From Lamellibrachia columna (lineage: Eukaryota; Annelida; Polychaeta; Sabellida; Siboglinidae), in the NCBI GenBank assembly GCA_963662155.1, contig OY759266.1, positions 56,605,010-56,669,009 of the forward strand: a stretch of DNA of 64,000 nt, given 5' to 3'. Below, piece by piece: positions 49,142-62,165 of this stretch; position 1 is the stretch's first letter; the number at the start of each line of letters is the position of its first letter. Made by a program: the position numbers and the translations under genes. Below the pieces are notes generated by a model. It made no database searches. It saw only the letters and a program-made list of their open reading frames with translations, and had not been told where the DNA came from.

Positions 49142-50361
49142 GCAACGCACCGCGAACAATTACGTAGGGCTACAGTTGTAGACAACGCACCGCGAACAAT
49201 TACGTAGGGCTACAGTTGTAGACAACGCACCGCGAACAATTACATAGGGCTACAGTTGTAGACAACGCACCGCGAACAATTACGTAGGGCTACAGTTATA
49301 GACAACGCACCGCGAACAATTACATAGGGCTACAGTTGTAGACAACGCACCGCGAACAATTACGTAGGGCTACAGTTGTAGACAACGCACCGCGAACAAT
49401 TACGTAGGGCTACAGTTGTAGACAACGCACCGCGAACAATTACATAGGGCTACAGTTGTAGACAACGCACCGCGAACAATTACGTAGGGCTACAGTTATA
49501 GACAACGCACCGCGAACAATTACATAGGGCTACAGTTGTAGACAACGCACCGCGAACAATTACGTAGGGCTACAGTTGTAGACAACGCACCGCGAACAAT
49601 TACGTAGGGCTACAGTTGTAGACAACGCACCGCGAACAATTACGTAGGGCTACAGTTGTAGACAACGCACCGCGAACAATTACGTAGGGCTACAGTTGTA
49701 GACAACGCACCGCGAACAATTACGTAGGGCTACAGTTGTAGACAACGCACCGCGAACAATTACGTAGGGCTACAGTTGTAGACAACGCACCGCGAACAAT
49801 TACGTAGGGCTACAGTTATAGACAACGCACCGCGAACAATTACATAGGGCTACAGTTGTAGACAACGCACCGCGAACAATTACGTAGGGCTACAGTTGTA
49901 GACAACGCACCGCGAACAATTACGTAGGGCTACAGTTGTAGACAACGCACCGCGAACAATTACATAGGGCTACAGTTGTAGACAACGCACCGCGAACAAT
50001 TACATAGGGCTACAGTTGTAGACAACGCACCGCGAACAATTACGTAGGGCTACAGTTGTAGACAACGCACCGCGAACAATTACGTAGGGCTACAGTTATA
50101 GACAACGCACCGCGAACAATTACATAGGGCTACAGTTGTAGACAACGCACCGCGAACAATTACGTAGGGCTACAGTTGTAGACAACGCACCGCGAACAAT
50201 TACGTAGGGCTACAGTTATAGACAACGCACCGCGAACAATTACATAGGGCTACAGTTGTAGACAACGCACCGCGAACAATTACGTAGGGCTACAGTTGTA
50301 GACAACGCACCGCGAACAATTACGTAGGGCTACAGTTGTATACAACGCACCGCGAACAATT
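49142..50361. repeat. 40-bp minisatellite with five-unit higher-order repeat, about 30 copies
   Basis: The unit is ACAACGCACCGCGAACAATT then AC(G/A)TAGGGCTACAGTT(G/A)TAG. Length is strictly 40 bp throughout. Two variable sites define unit types; the type order in units 1-5 (from 49161) repeats exactly in units 6-10 (from 49361), giving a 200-bp higher-order repeat. Every unit with TTATA is followed by one with TACAT. Each unit keeps four CpG sites or more. Confidence 0.97.
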
Positions 50362-50847
50362 ATTTTATAAAGTTTATAAACACGAACTTCCAAGTTATCC
50401 CGTCCGGAGGATGGGCATTTTGCTACTAGGCTACCCCGGGTAGTTATACTACTAGGCTACCCCGGGTAGTTATACTAATCAAAGTTAACTGTTACTTTTT
50501 GTCCATTACTTTATTTCATGTTACTTTTTTTCAGTTACCTTGCAGTATAAAGTTACCTTTTTTCTGTAGCCACTTTTTATAGAAAATGTAAAATGTATTT
50601 ATATTATTAATTAATTAATTAAGACGTAAACTAAAAGGATACTGGTGCAGTACAGCACTTTCTAATAATAGAAAGAATAGGGAGTCCTGTTTGTGGTTTC
50701 ATTTAGTTATCAGACAGCGAGGACTCCGGTTCTGTATTCCGCCGTCTCGTCTTCTCTGTTCACAAAATGCCAGGAATCGCTTCCAAAAGGAATGGGAGGA
50801 AGAAGAAGTAAAAATTGGCAAAACAGGAAGGAAATATCCTTCCAAAT
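50362..50847. other. T-rich single-copy DNA with a 26-bp duplication
   Basis: 50423-50478 holds two copies of CTACTAGGCTACCCCGGGTA plus GTTATA. 50480-50570 is T-rich with repeated GTTACTTTTT words. The open frame at 50691-50906 (+, 71 codons, Lys/Arg/Glu-rich end) has no recognised domain. Confidence 0.45.
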
Positions 50848-50869
50848 GCAAGAGACTTGGCACCTCTGA
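50848..50869. mobile_element. lone terminal repeat matching the hAT-like element
   Basis: AGAGACTTGGCACCTCTGA at 50851-50869 is the exact inverse of the left end at 45476 onward (TCAGAGGTGCCAAGTCTC), matching 21 of 22 positions including the flanking GCA, a closer match than the element's own right end at 46586. Its flank does not repeat the ATATAAT duplication. It is the right end of another copy or of a larger related element. Confidence 0.65.
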
Positions 50870-52420
50870 CAATTTAAAAGCGAAAAATGACAGAGATCGC
50901 GATTAAAATAACATAGTCATAGATAATACAATTGCGTAACACGTCTATTTAGACTTTGTTAAAAATATATTGCTTTGACGCCAACAGTGTCCTCTGGTTT
51001 TGTAACTTTGGCCAGTATGCTTGCAGTAAACCACTAACAGCGCCTTGTTGTCATGCATTGCGTTCTTACTGTTCGGTGCTTACTTAGGAATTACTGAGTG
51101 ACAAAAAAAAATTATGACACGGGCGTGAACAAACAAGAAAGTCGCGCATTCATGAAGGCTAGCAAATAATATACCCATTGTCATTACCAATGATAGGCCT
51201 TAGGAAAAAATTCAAGTACATACGGAAATACCGACATTTATGGGCAAAAGCCGCATCGCTTTAATCGTCGATTTTACGGGGGTCATAAAGTCCCCCGCGC
51301 AACATTTCCAAACATTAGAATTCTGAGTGTGAACTATTTAGGAGGTAATGGCGTAAAACGAGCGCGCGACGACTTTACGACGCGCTGTAAATCTCCAGCG
51401 CGCACTTTGAAGATGCGATATTTGTCGTGCGAGTTGAGCTTTTACTGGCGACAATAATCCCGTCTTGTGGCATCGTATGTCAGCGAACAACAGCTAAATT
51501 ACGACGTTCTGTCGGCGACTGTGTTGAGGGGCGGTTATAACGCGAGCCATACATCGTCGTGAAGACTGCCGCGGGCCTCGCGAAGTGTCCCTTTCATGTG
51601 CCGGTGATTGACGGGCCTTGGCACGCCAGCCGACGGGCGGCCGAGTGCGCCACTCTTGAGAGTCCGCACGCCTGCTGTCACTGGGTGCCGCCAGAGGCGC
51701 TGCTATCGGCTACGAGGGTACTAGAAATAACTAATGATGTGCCTATCGGTGTACGTTACTTGAAACGATTGCGGGGAATTAGATAACTTGTCAAGGGTCG
51801 CAAGAATGTCCACCCATTGCTTATGTGACGTAATTGTCTTACTCCGCGTGGTGTAAATAGTTTTTCCTATACTGTTTGGCACCACTTCCTGTCGAATGAG
51901 AATGGTGTTTACTGTACGGCTGCAGATTGTTGCGTGACGTTGCGATAGCGTCAGTTGCACTGATACGACTGTTTACTGGAGCGGGGAACAATGGTCCGCT
52001 CCCCGCCACCCCGTCCCCATATACGAGGTCACTCGGTACATCCCTCGTGCCCCCCACAAGAAACAACCCCCCCGTTGACGCAACCACTAAACGGACGTGG
52101 AACTCATTCGGTAGATCAAACATGCACTCCGTGAACGCCTGCGTGCGCTCTCGGCTCGGAAACGTGATATATAAACGCTTTGCAACGCGCCGCGCGCCCC
52201 GCAGACCTAACGCGCGTTAACGATCGGAATAGTTCACCCGCTGGAAGACTGGGTCGTGCCACACTGGTGGTGCCGACCACCGAGAACTCTTAAAGATATA
52301 CTTATCGGTTTTTTTCGTAAAAGCATGCTACATCGTATTAACTATATAATTAGGTATGGTCTAACGCATTGTCCGCCCGACAGTTTTTAATGAACCACAA
52401 TTTTATTTTATTATCTGATT
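50870..52420. other. CpG-rich DNA, no gene assigned
   Basis: CpG is abundant (for example GAGCGCGCGACGACTTTACG near 51360). A TATA-like ATATATAAACGC lies at about 52167-52178 ahead of a GC-rich stretch (CGCGCCGCGCGCCCCGCAG), which could be a core promoter; no initiator or coding exon downstream supports it. Open frames at 51559-51786, 51839-52123 and 51927-52220 have no domain. Confidence 0.4.
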
Positions 52421-52465
52421 TTATCTGTTTAATTTGAATGTTTCGACCCGAATATCTTGTTTACA
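52421..52465. repeat. dispersed 45-bp repeat, copy 1
   Basis: Contains TTTAATTTGAATGTTTCG and CCCGAATATC then TTGTTTACA; matches 58873-58917 at 41 of 45 positions. It lies about 40 bp before the giant AT/AC microsatellite. Confidence 0.85.
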
Positions 52466-52506
52466 CTGTATGCTGAACGGGCAAGTTTGAAACAAATTAC
52501 CGGTAA

Positions 52507-53622
<1,116 letters not shown>

Positions 53623-53626
53623 CACA

Positions 53627-53662
<36 letters not shown>

Positions 53663-53670
53663 CACACAAT
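53623..53670. repeat. (ACGC)n microsatellite
   Basis: About nine CGCA units flanked by short CA runs. Confidence 0.95.
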
Positions 53671-55457
53671 CGCACACTAGTATTTAATATTTAGCGTCAA
53701 TTTGTCGAACAACTGTGATATAGCAGGGCATGCTTGGTGTGTTTGTCGCCTGTTACGGTTTGTCCTGAGGCACATACATTCTTTACCTATGTGTTCAACG
53801 TGAAATTAATTGTGGCCAGTGGCCACGAAGTCCGGTCCGTTCCATGGAAGGCGAACATGTATGGTCTCGACGAAAGAAATGCTGTAGACTTGTCTAAATA
53901 GAAATGTTGCGACACAATGGTAACTAGGAAGGAAGGAACTACACTATGGGCGTATACAATATATATACGTATACAAACTCAGGGCATTTCCACCAGTTCT
54001 GCCGTTTGGCCCTGTCGTTGTGATTTGTTCCACCACCCTGTCACATCCTCTTAGTACCTATTACTAAATGCAAATGAATTTGTGTTGTCAGTGCATTTTT
54101 TATGTGAATTTCCTCTGGTCAGCAGTTGCTGCAAGTCTGCAATCCAGTGTAAAAGGCAATAGCTTTAATCAAGCTGCAGCCCATTGTAGACTGTGTGAGA
54201 AGCCACTGCCGTGACGTCACTCATCTCGACACTGGTGAGAATCACGGTGGTGTGGTTCTGGAGAAGCATTTGGCGTCACAAAACAATAACGTGCAAGCCC
54301 TTGTAGGCCTCGAAGGTTTATAAGCTTTGAAAGATGTCCTGAAAAATGAAAAGCAGAAGATCCGAGAGGAATTCTGGGAGTTTCTCTTGTGTTATTCCGG
54401 AGAGTTCGAGCGAAGTGGAGAAGGAAGTCCAACAGCATCATACGGTGTACGTTGCATCGCTGCAGCCAGTGTCAACGTTAACAAATCTGTGTACGCGAAC
54501 AAGCAGGTATCGTTTATTCAGCCGATTCTAAATGTACAACATGATTTATATGTCTTCATTTGTTTTAAACTATGATGTTTTGCATAATAGGCTTTGTATA
54601 ATGTTACATTACGTGTATTTTATGGCGTATTGTACTTGACGTCTTGCATATACCAACTGTATATAAGTAATATATAACTCGGGTAGCGGGTGGTGCTATC
54701 GTGTCACGTTTGTGAGCCACTCTCAACTAGAATCGGTATTAAAAATTCCGTGTTACCTAATAAAGATGACCGAAATGTGGTCTTGATCGTAATTAGGGTA
54801 ACACTGCCCAGTAACCGCCAGAACCCTGGGAGGTTAGTCAGCGTCCATCGATGCCAAATAACCGGGAACAACAACGAACATAATTGGATCGGTGAAAGAG
54901 CTGGCGTGTCAGATTAAACAGAAATAATTACACACTGCACTAATGATGTTAAACGATCCTACAATTCACACGCATGTTTTTCACGTTGTAATAAATCGCC
55001 CCGTTCGTTGAGCCGCCGCGTCGACAAAGCGACGCAGAGGCGTGTGATGAATCAGGCGACTTTGGGCATTTTACGACAATTAATTGCCACGAGAAGTCGA
55101 CTCGATGTCTGTCGCTGCGAATGAACATAGCGCGATAATGATACACCCTGTTTATTTATTGTAGTTAAATGCCGTGCATCATAAAGCAGGCGTTGTTTTC
55201 GACGCCTGCTTTAGCAAGGTTCGCCTCGGTTCGCTCCAATGAATCACGAAGCCGCCTTGCGTATCGTGCGAGCGAAATTCGTTTCGTTGAAAGTGAGGCC
55301 TTGTCGACGGAAATGTTACTTTGGAGTAGAGGTGATTTCATTAAAATGCATCGTTTGCCGACAGATGTCCGATAGTATATACGGTTCGTCTATTTGTTTT
55401 GGAATGTATAACACGTGTTGCAAACATAATGTTTTACAAGGAATTATTCTGATGTGT
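53671..55457. other. CpG-containing single-copy DNA with regulatory-like motifs
   Basis: No gene is recognised. A perfect CRE palindrome, TGACGTCA, is at 54212-54219. 54950-55160 is a CpG-rich segment with CAATTAATTGCC (about 55075-55086) and resembles conserved regulatory DNA. A 12-bp hairpin follows at 55182. Confidence 0.35.
55182..55213. other. 12-bp perfect hairpin
   Basis: TAAAGCAGGCGT (55182-55193) and ACGCCTGCTTTA (55202-55213) pair perfectly around the 8-nt loop TGTTTTCG. Too short for a microRNA precursor; function unknown. Confidence 0.75.
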
Positions 55458-55794
55458 TGTTTCCCCACGACCACTCGTTGACAACTGTTTCCCCACGACC
55501 ACTCGTTGACAACTGTTTCCCCACGACCACTCGTTGACAACTGTTTCCCCACGACCACTCGTTGACAACTGTTTCCCCACGACCACTCGTTGACAACTGT
55601 TTCCCCACGACCACTCGTTGACAACTGTTTCCCCACGACCACTCGTTGACAACTGTTTCCCCACGACCACTCGTTGACAACTGTTTCCCCACGACCACTC
55701 GTTGACAACTGTTTCCCCACGACCACTCGTTGACAACTGTTTCCCCACGACCACTCGTTGACAACTGTTTCCCCACGACCACTCGTTGACAACT
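55458..55794. repeat. 28-bp minisatellite, 12 identical copies
   Basis: The unit is TTTCCCCACGACCACTCGTT then GACAACTG. I see no substitution in any copy, so expansion is very recent or homogenisation is strong. Because 28 is not divisible by three and no minus frame holds a stop, all three minus-strand frames are open (118, 106 and 164 codons); these are by-products. Confidence 0.97.
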
Positions 55795-55840
55795 GCTCAA
55801 CGGATTTCATTCAAACTTGATTAACACGTGTATCCTCTGT

Positions 55841-55890
55841 GCACGCACGCACGCACGCACACACGCACGCACGCACGCACGCACGCACAC
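55841..55890. repeat. (ACGC)n microsatellite
   Basis: CGCA units with one ACAC interruption near 55860. Confidence 0.95.
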
Positions 55891-56027
55891 AGTGTGTAGC
55901 AGCTGAACGAAAATACCAACGTTGTCATCAACAATCGTCGGTGTACACCAGAGACGGACAAGCGACACAAGGAGGCAGTGTCCACCACTGCCAGTGGCGC
56001 TCTTAGTTACACATCGCTGCATTAGCA

Positions 56028-56028
56028 G

Positions 56029-56080
<52 letters not shown>

Positions 56081-56146
56081 GGTGTTGGTGTTGGTGTTGT
56101 TGGTGGTGGTGGTGTTGGTGGTGGTGGTGTTGGTGTTGGTGTTGTG
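56028..56146. repeat. (TTG)n then (TGG/TTG)n trinucleotide repeat
   Basis: About 12 TTG units, followed by TGG units interspersed with TTG. The + strand reads poly-Val/Gly and the minus strand poly-Thr/Pro in an open frame, without other coding signs. Confidence 0.95.
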
Positions 56147-56236
56147 TCTTTAAAGAACATCCATAATTTGTACAAAAGACGAAATGCGTGGCATGTCAAG
56201 ACTGCTTGTTTATACCAACTGCGCGGTATGTTTTAG

Positions 56237-56337
56237 AGAGTCTGTCTTGCAGTCTGTCTAGCAGTCTGTCTTGCAGTCTGTCTTGCAGTCTGTCTTGCAG
56301 TCTGTCTAGCAGTCTGTCTTGCAGTCTGTCTTGCAGC
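56237..56337. repeat. 12-bp minisatellite, about 8 copies
   Basis: The unit is CAGTCTGTCTTG, with a CTAG variant in two copies. Confidence 0.95.
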
Positions 56338-58872
56338 TTGCGCTATCCGCCGTATCCCAGATTATACGACTTGTCATAACAGTTATTCTCAGAACTCCCG
56401 GGTATCCCCGGCTTGGCAAAGGCGGGAGCCTGGGCAACGCCCGCGTGATCTGTGGCGGGTCGTCTTCCTCGTAAAAGGTGTTTCTTTCCCTTCTGGTCGC
56501 CGGCCCTACAGACCGGGGTTAGTTTACGTCTAAAGTGGTACGCTGCCGCGCGAAAGAACACAAATATTGTGGCTGTTGCGTGACATATGCCGAGCGATTG
56601 CAGGCGTTAAACAATAACTGTCAACACGGAGGGCCGGGAACGTCGCTCGGGAGATGGTTCAGCGGACTAAGGCATAAATCCCGAGTAACAGGCATCAGCG
56701 TAGAATACATCAGCGACAGATAAAAGCGCCCTCCAACGTCAGCGTAAACAGTTGTTTGACAGGCTACTTAATCATGCCGGCTGTAATTAGCCGCCTGACT
56801 TTAATACATCGCAGCTGTGCCGTCTCCGCGTTTAGTTTGACAGCGACCGCCGTCCACGCGGGCAACCCTATACCGTTGTACTCATCACAGGCCGTCGGCG
56901 CGCGCTTCAACGATGAAGTATGGCCGCCGTGTCGCTATATTTACGCAGCGGCGCGCGGACGTCGACGTATCCACCGTGAACTGCGTAGGCATCGTTGTTT
57001 TTTTTATAAAGTCACTTGCGTACATACGCATACGCGCACGCACGAACATTCATACACACAAACCCGAAATCACGCACCACACATACACTGCACTATCTGC
57101 CCACGATACGTTCTATGCCCATGAAAGGCCTTCATTTCGTACAACCGCCTGCCATTTCGGCCAGCTGGTCGAGAGGTCTGTATGCAGGAAGGAGAACTTT
57201 GTCAACTGTTCCGTGTCCAAAACATGAATTACACACAACGACTTTGACCTGAACGATTAGGTACACGCAGCACGTCATAACCATGGCAACACGATACGTC
57301 ACCAGTTCTGATGTAACGGCTTTGGTCGTCGCAATAGCCGTTCCATAACCGGATCAGACGCGAGGTTTCGTTCTGGGCGGTAACAAAAGCCAGTAAACAC
57401 GCTGGAAACAACAGTGCGTGTCCAGCATGCGTCCAACACAGGGGAAGAAATTATGGACGGGCGATGACCTTGTCGCCTTTCGTAAGACAGCCTTAATTAC
57501 GCAAATGGCGCGGCCTGATTGAGCAGCTGCGTCGACTTAGCGAGTGCAGCGACTTGGCGCCAGACGTCATTAACCACGTCTCCGCTAGGTGTCCCATATT
57601 TAACCGCTAGACGCCCGTTCCGCCACCTGGCGACGGCACTGATTCCGTGGTGTCGCATCTGGACTGGTGGATTCCTTGCGACGCCACACCAGGCACACGA
57701 GAAGACAGTGCAGAAAGGTTGGAGAGTGTCATTCGGACCTGTCATTGCAGTTTCCGGGCTGTAGAGGGAAGTCTGCAGAGGCAGAACGTCAAAAACCAGT
57801 GTGGGTTTCTACAACAAAATACAAAGAATATTTTTTATCGCGGTTGTCCAACATACATACAACTGTGATATAATAGGTCAATTTGCAAAAGGATCGTGAC
57901 GAATGAATGGGATTTCTCCCAGACTGGGGTATTTCAAAGTGTGGACTTTTCAAATTTGGACGTTTTCCACGTTGGGACGTCTCCCAAATCGAGATACAGG
58001 AAGTGTTGACGAGCCGCCCGATGTGAAGCCGGAGTTCTCCAGGGCTGAGTGATTTGTGGGAGATGTCAGTGGGGGAGGAAGGCGCGATCCCCTCTGCAGC
58101 GCCGCCACCAGTCGAGCACACCTCGGTTGATCCGGTGGCTTCCTTTGCTTCAACTTCGTTCATGAGTTTGGCACTCGGTATGGCTGAGAAAGCCCTAACC
58201 TATGAATTGATTGTCTCCGGGTAGCATCTGTCAGAGATCGTAGATGAACCAGACGTCCGGCTTCTTGGTCGGCTTCAGTCGTGGGTTTGAGTCATATTTA
58301 TTAACGTTGCAGTGTATATGCGTCCTCGTTCGTGTATACCGTAATCGACCTAACAACGGCACCGATCATGTTGTAACGTAACCGGTTACCAACGGCGGTA
58401 ATTCATCAACGCATCCTCTCGGTGCATTAGTCGCTGGAAAGAATCGTCGATAGCGACCGAACGATGTTTCGGGAACGCAGGCGAAGGACAATCGACGAAA
58501 GGAATCCTGGGGCGTGACCTTCCATACCCGCGTACACGGGCTATCACCCGCCAAACACGCCATAAAACAAGCGATTACTTGCGCGCACACTGCCCTACTG
58601 TTATCCAAACTGCAATTCACGTTTATTTGTCGGTCCATCGCCGAGACCCTGCGCTGTGATTTGTTACCGAGGGCCCGCGGGTCACCGATTGTTCCCTCGC
58701 CGGCGGTCCAATCTTATCCCGTCCCACGTGGGCCAGAATGTCAGGCAGGTCATGAAGGTTCGACGATGGCGATGTTGCGTCGCCCGCCTGGTGTATCAGT
58801 GTTCTCCGCACCGCTCACGAGGAAAGTCGCTGAATCAACACGGCCGTTTGTTGTTTTAATATAATTTGACCG
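56338..58872. other. CpG-rich single-copy DNA
   Basis: CpG is dense throughout, with no CpG loss. Many overlapping open frames occur on both strands, as expected from high GC. None carries a recognisable domain; the best candidate for a real exon is noted at 57990-58163 on the minus strand. Confidence 0.4.
57990..58163 (-). CDS. weak candidate first coding exon, function unknown
   Basis: Part of a minus-strand frame (57789-58163) that starts with Met and reads MNEVEAKEATGSTEVCSTGG, continues through a Ser/Pro-rich SSPTDISHKSLSPGEL, and then becomes unlike protein. An acidic, low-complexity N-terminus followed by SPGEL would suit the first exon of a nuclear protein. I could not find a convincing splice donor, promoter or conserved domain, and CpG-rich DNA readily gives such frames. 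Treat it as a hypothesis. Confidence 0.12.
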
Positions 58873-58917
58873 TTATTTATTTAATTTGAATGTTTCGCCC
58901 CGAATATCATGTTTACA
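58873..58917. repeat. dispersed 45-bp repeat, copy 2
   Basis: Partner of 52421-52465 in the same orientation. Followed within 60 bp by ATATATATAACA and ATATACACACGC words, so it also lies beside AT/AC-rich sequence. Confidence 0.85.
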
Positions 58918-59866
58918 GAGCCCGCGGAACTGCAAGGTCGTTATTCATGAACATATAACGGTTCAATTATATATATAACAATAGACAATATACACACGCA
59001 TGCGCATTAGCACTAGATTTTATGAAGACCCGCAACCGAGATGTTATTATAAGCCAATAGGTGTACGTTGTGAATGTTGTTTATTGTGGTTCGTTGACAC
59101 ACATATGGGCTGTCAGTGTGTTAGAATAAATGTACATGTAATTTATAACGTAATTTTCAGACAAAGCCGACCTCCCTCGCCAATATATTCCTAGCGAGGT
59201 GTTCTGTTTAGTTTTTAGTTCCTGCGGTTGCGCCGTACCAATCGCTGCCTGGGCCGGAGACGTGAATGCAGTAGCTCGTTGAATGTTTTGTTAGCGTGAA
59301 AGGTGAATGCGTGTTCTGGTTTGTTCGACTAGTGTTCGGAATGGACGGCGGCTGTAGTACTCGAGCTTTGAGTGCGTTTTCTTGTTCCTTTCTGTGAGGA
59401 AAAACACCAGAGTAATTGATGCACTGAGCAGCGCTTTCCAAAGACACAGACAGCTCTACTGCGTATTCAATCTAACTGACTTGCTCATCTTTTTAATAAA
59501 CAACCATAACGACAGAGAGTAGTGATATTTGATTCGCCTACATTCACATGCAACATGAAAATAATCGTTTTGTCTTTCAGTTAGCGCTGTTGATCAACCA
59601 TATGCATCATGTATTGCACGTGTTCTTTGCTGACTTTACTATAACAATGTGAATCCACCTTAGTTGAGTTGCAAATAAAATTGTGTTTATCATTTGATCA
59701 TGTGACATTAAAAGTATCCGAACTTCGAGCGACGTTGTTGCAAGAAACTAGAAGCAAGGAATGCGCCCGTCGCAGGCTGCCCTCTGTGGGCCAGCGTCAC
59801 TTCGTGGTTTACGTAAAGCCCTTGTAAAACTGACGCGTGGGACGTGCCACGGCGCGAGGAGGCAGG
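58918..59866. other. single-copy DNA
   Basis: No gene is recognised. Moderate CpG content. Confidence 0.45.
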
Positions 59867-60162
59867 GGTGCAGGCTGGAGGCAGGGGTGCAGGCTGCAGG
59901 CTGCAGGCAGGGGTACAGGCAGGATGCAGGGGTACATGCTGGAGGCAGGGGTGCAGGCTGGAGGCAGGAGTGCAGGCTGGAGGCAGGGGTACAGGCTGGA
60001 GGCAGGGGTCCAGGCTGGAGGCAGGGGTATAGGCTGGAGGCAGGGGTGCAGGCTGGAGGCAGGGGTGCAGGCTGGAGGCAGGGGTACAGGCAGGATGCAG
60101 GGGTACAGGCTGGAGGCAGGGGTACAGGCTGGAGGCAGGAGTGCAGGCTGGAGGCAGGGCCG
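59867..60162. repeat. 19-bp minisatellite, about 15 copies
   Basis: The unit is GGCTGGAGGCAGGGGTGCA with GTACA and GATGCA variants. Open frames on both strands (Gly-Trp-Arg-Gln-rich on +, Pro-Ala-Ser-rich on -) are by-products. Confidence 0.95.
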
Positions 60163-60446
60163 ACGGAGACCGTCCTTTGAAGTCGGATGGACGCCTTACA
60201 GCTTGCACAGGTTCAACTCGGGGAAGCGTTTGGGGAGTGATGACTGTTCACTGGGACATACTAATACACGAAGTCTAGGTTCAGATAGATTTCCTCGGTC
60301 ATCTTAACGTTACACAAATGCTTTAACCTACAGTGTGACGACGCCAGAGATTGCTGTTTGGCTGCAGGCATCAGCCAGTCAACAAAAAGGAACTAATGTT
60401 TCTTATAAAAACAGCCTGTCATAAGCGTGAGAAATATTATGCAAGA
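60163..60446. other. single-copy DNA
   Basis: Nothing recognised. Confidence 0.45.
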
Positions 60447-60766
<320 letters not shown>

Positions 60767-60879
60767 TATTGCCTGGAGCATGTTTTATAGACGTGTGTCT
60801 ACGTGTCTCACGTCCGGGTAGAATACACCAAACACAGTCACACTAATGCATTACAAATGTGTGCACGAATTCGCTGGTA

Positions 60880-61430
60880 AGCGGTTTTTCAGCGGTCGGT
60901 TGGACTCCGCCTGAGAGCAATGGGTTCCGTTTGCTGTTGGCGCTGCTCCGTCCCCGGCGTATGGCCGACGTCACTGTCAAGCTCTCGCCGTGGTGCCGGC
61001 AGCAGCGATGTGGCTCCAGCGGGTTGTAGCCGACAGCCTGGCGCGGACCCGGCGCGGCGGCTGGCCCCCGTCACGGCGGGCGGCTCAGCTAGCGCGGCGG
61101 CCGCCGATTGGCCTTGTCAGAGAGCGTGTTTACAACCGCAGGGCGAGCTGTCACTTCAAAGTCGACCGCTGATTTATTGGCGCACTCTCGACAGCTCGCT
61201 GACTGTTAAACATCACCTGTCAGGATGGCGAGGCAAGTCAGTCCGGGCGGGCTGGACGGGGGCTGTTATGACAGCCGGGTGGCAGTCCAGCCTGATCTGT
61301 CATTCACCGAGTCCGCCACTCAAACGTCCGTGTCCGGTCAGAGGGCGATTAAGGGCTGACCGCAGGCAGAGGAAGTGGGTGGGGTGTACAACTAGTTGGG
61401 ACGTTGACGGTTCGGGCTAAGTTTCGAGGT
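60880..61430. promoter_or_regulatory. CpG-island-like segment with CCAAT box
   Basis: Very GC- and CpG-rich (GCGCGGACCCGGCGCGGCGG near 61040). GCCGATTGGCC at about 61103-61113 carries an inverted CCAAT (ATTGG), and a second ATTGG is near 61176. This suggests an unmethylated promoter, but no exon is identified on either side. The 166-codon frame at 60920-61420 looks compositional. Confidence 0.25.
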
Positions 61431-61452
61431 GACGTCGATTTGTCGCCATCGT

Positions 61453-61720
61453 ATTTTTAGTGATATGTTGATGAATGTGTATGGGACCATATTTTTAGTG
61501 ACATGTTGATGAATATGTATGGGACCATATTTTTAGTGACATGTTGATGAATGTGTATGGGACCATATGTTTAGTGACATGTTGATGAATGTGTATGGGA
61601 CCATATTTTTAGTGACATGTTGATGAATGTGTATGGGACCATATGTTTAGTGACATGTTGATGAATGTGTATGGGACCATATTTTCAGTGACATGTTGAT
61701 GAATGTGTATGGGACCATAT
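61453..61720. repeat. 38-bp minisatellite, 7 copies
   Basis: The unit is ATTTTTAGTGACATGTTGAT then GAATGTGTATGGGACCAT, with few substitutions (ATGTTTAG in two copies, ATTTTCAG in one). Confidence 0.95.
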
Positions 61721-61777
61721 TTTTTGTATTATGGTAGCTTCTTTCACCCGAATGGCAATTCACAGTTGGCTTACACC

Positions 61778-62020
61778 AAATATGCTTCCAACACACACCG
61801 TGTGTTTTACTTCGTCAACACACAGAATATGTGCCATATGATCTGCTTCAACACACTTGGGGTATTTACACAGGAACTGTTCCAACACACATAATGTATT
61901 TAAATAGGATCCGTTTCAGCGCATATAGCGTATTTACGTAGGACCTGCTCCAACATACGTGGTGTATTTGCATTGACTGCTCCAACGGACATAGTGTATT
62001 TAAACAGAATCTGCTCCAAA
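61778..62020. repeat. decayed ~40-45 bp tandem repeat, about 6 copies
   Basis: Repeated words are CTGCTCCAACACACATAGTG-like, followed by GTATTTACA and AGGA. Heavily diverged. Confidence 0.75.
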
Positions 62021-62165
62021 CCAGAATTAAATTACCTTATTATTCTATGCCTAGGAAATGTAAACATCGTAAAGCTTTACAACTACTTAAAACTCTCTTA
62101 AACCGTTTGTTCTTGTTTTTCTTCTTTTCTTTTGTTAAAAGTCAAACTTTAGGCAAATTAGAAGC

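Noticed and set aside
49142..50361. CRISPR-like array (40-bp repeats)
   Set aside because: Units are contiguous with no spacers, and the DNA is animal. It is a minisatellite.
55316..55810. 164-codon frame with NEWSWGN repeats
   Set aside because: By-product of a 28-bp repeat lacking stops on the minus strand; all three frames are open.
60920..61420. 166-codon open frame as a gene
   Set aside because: Lies in very GC-rich DNA where stops are rare; Arg/Ser/Ala-rich with no domain.
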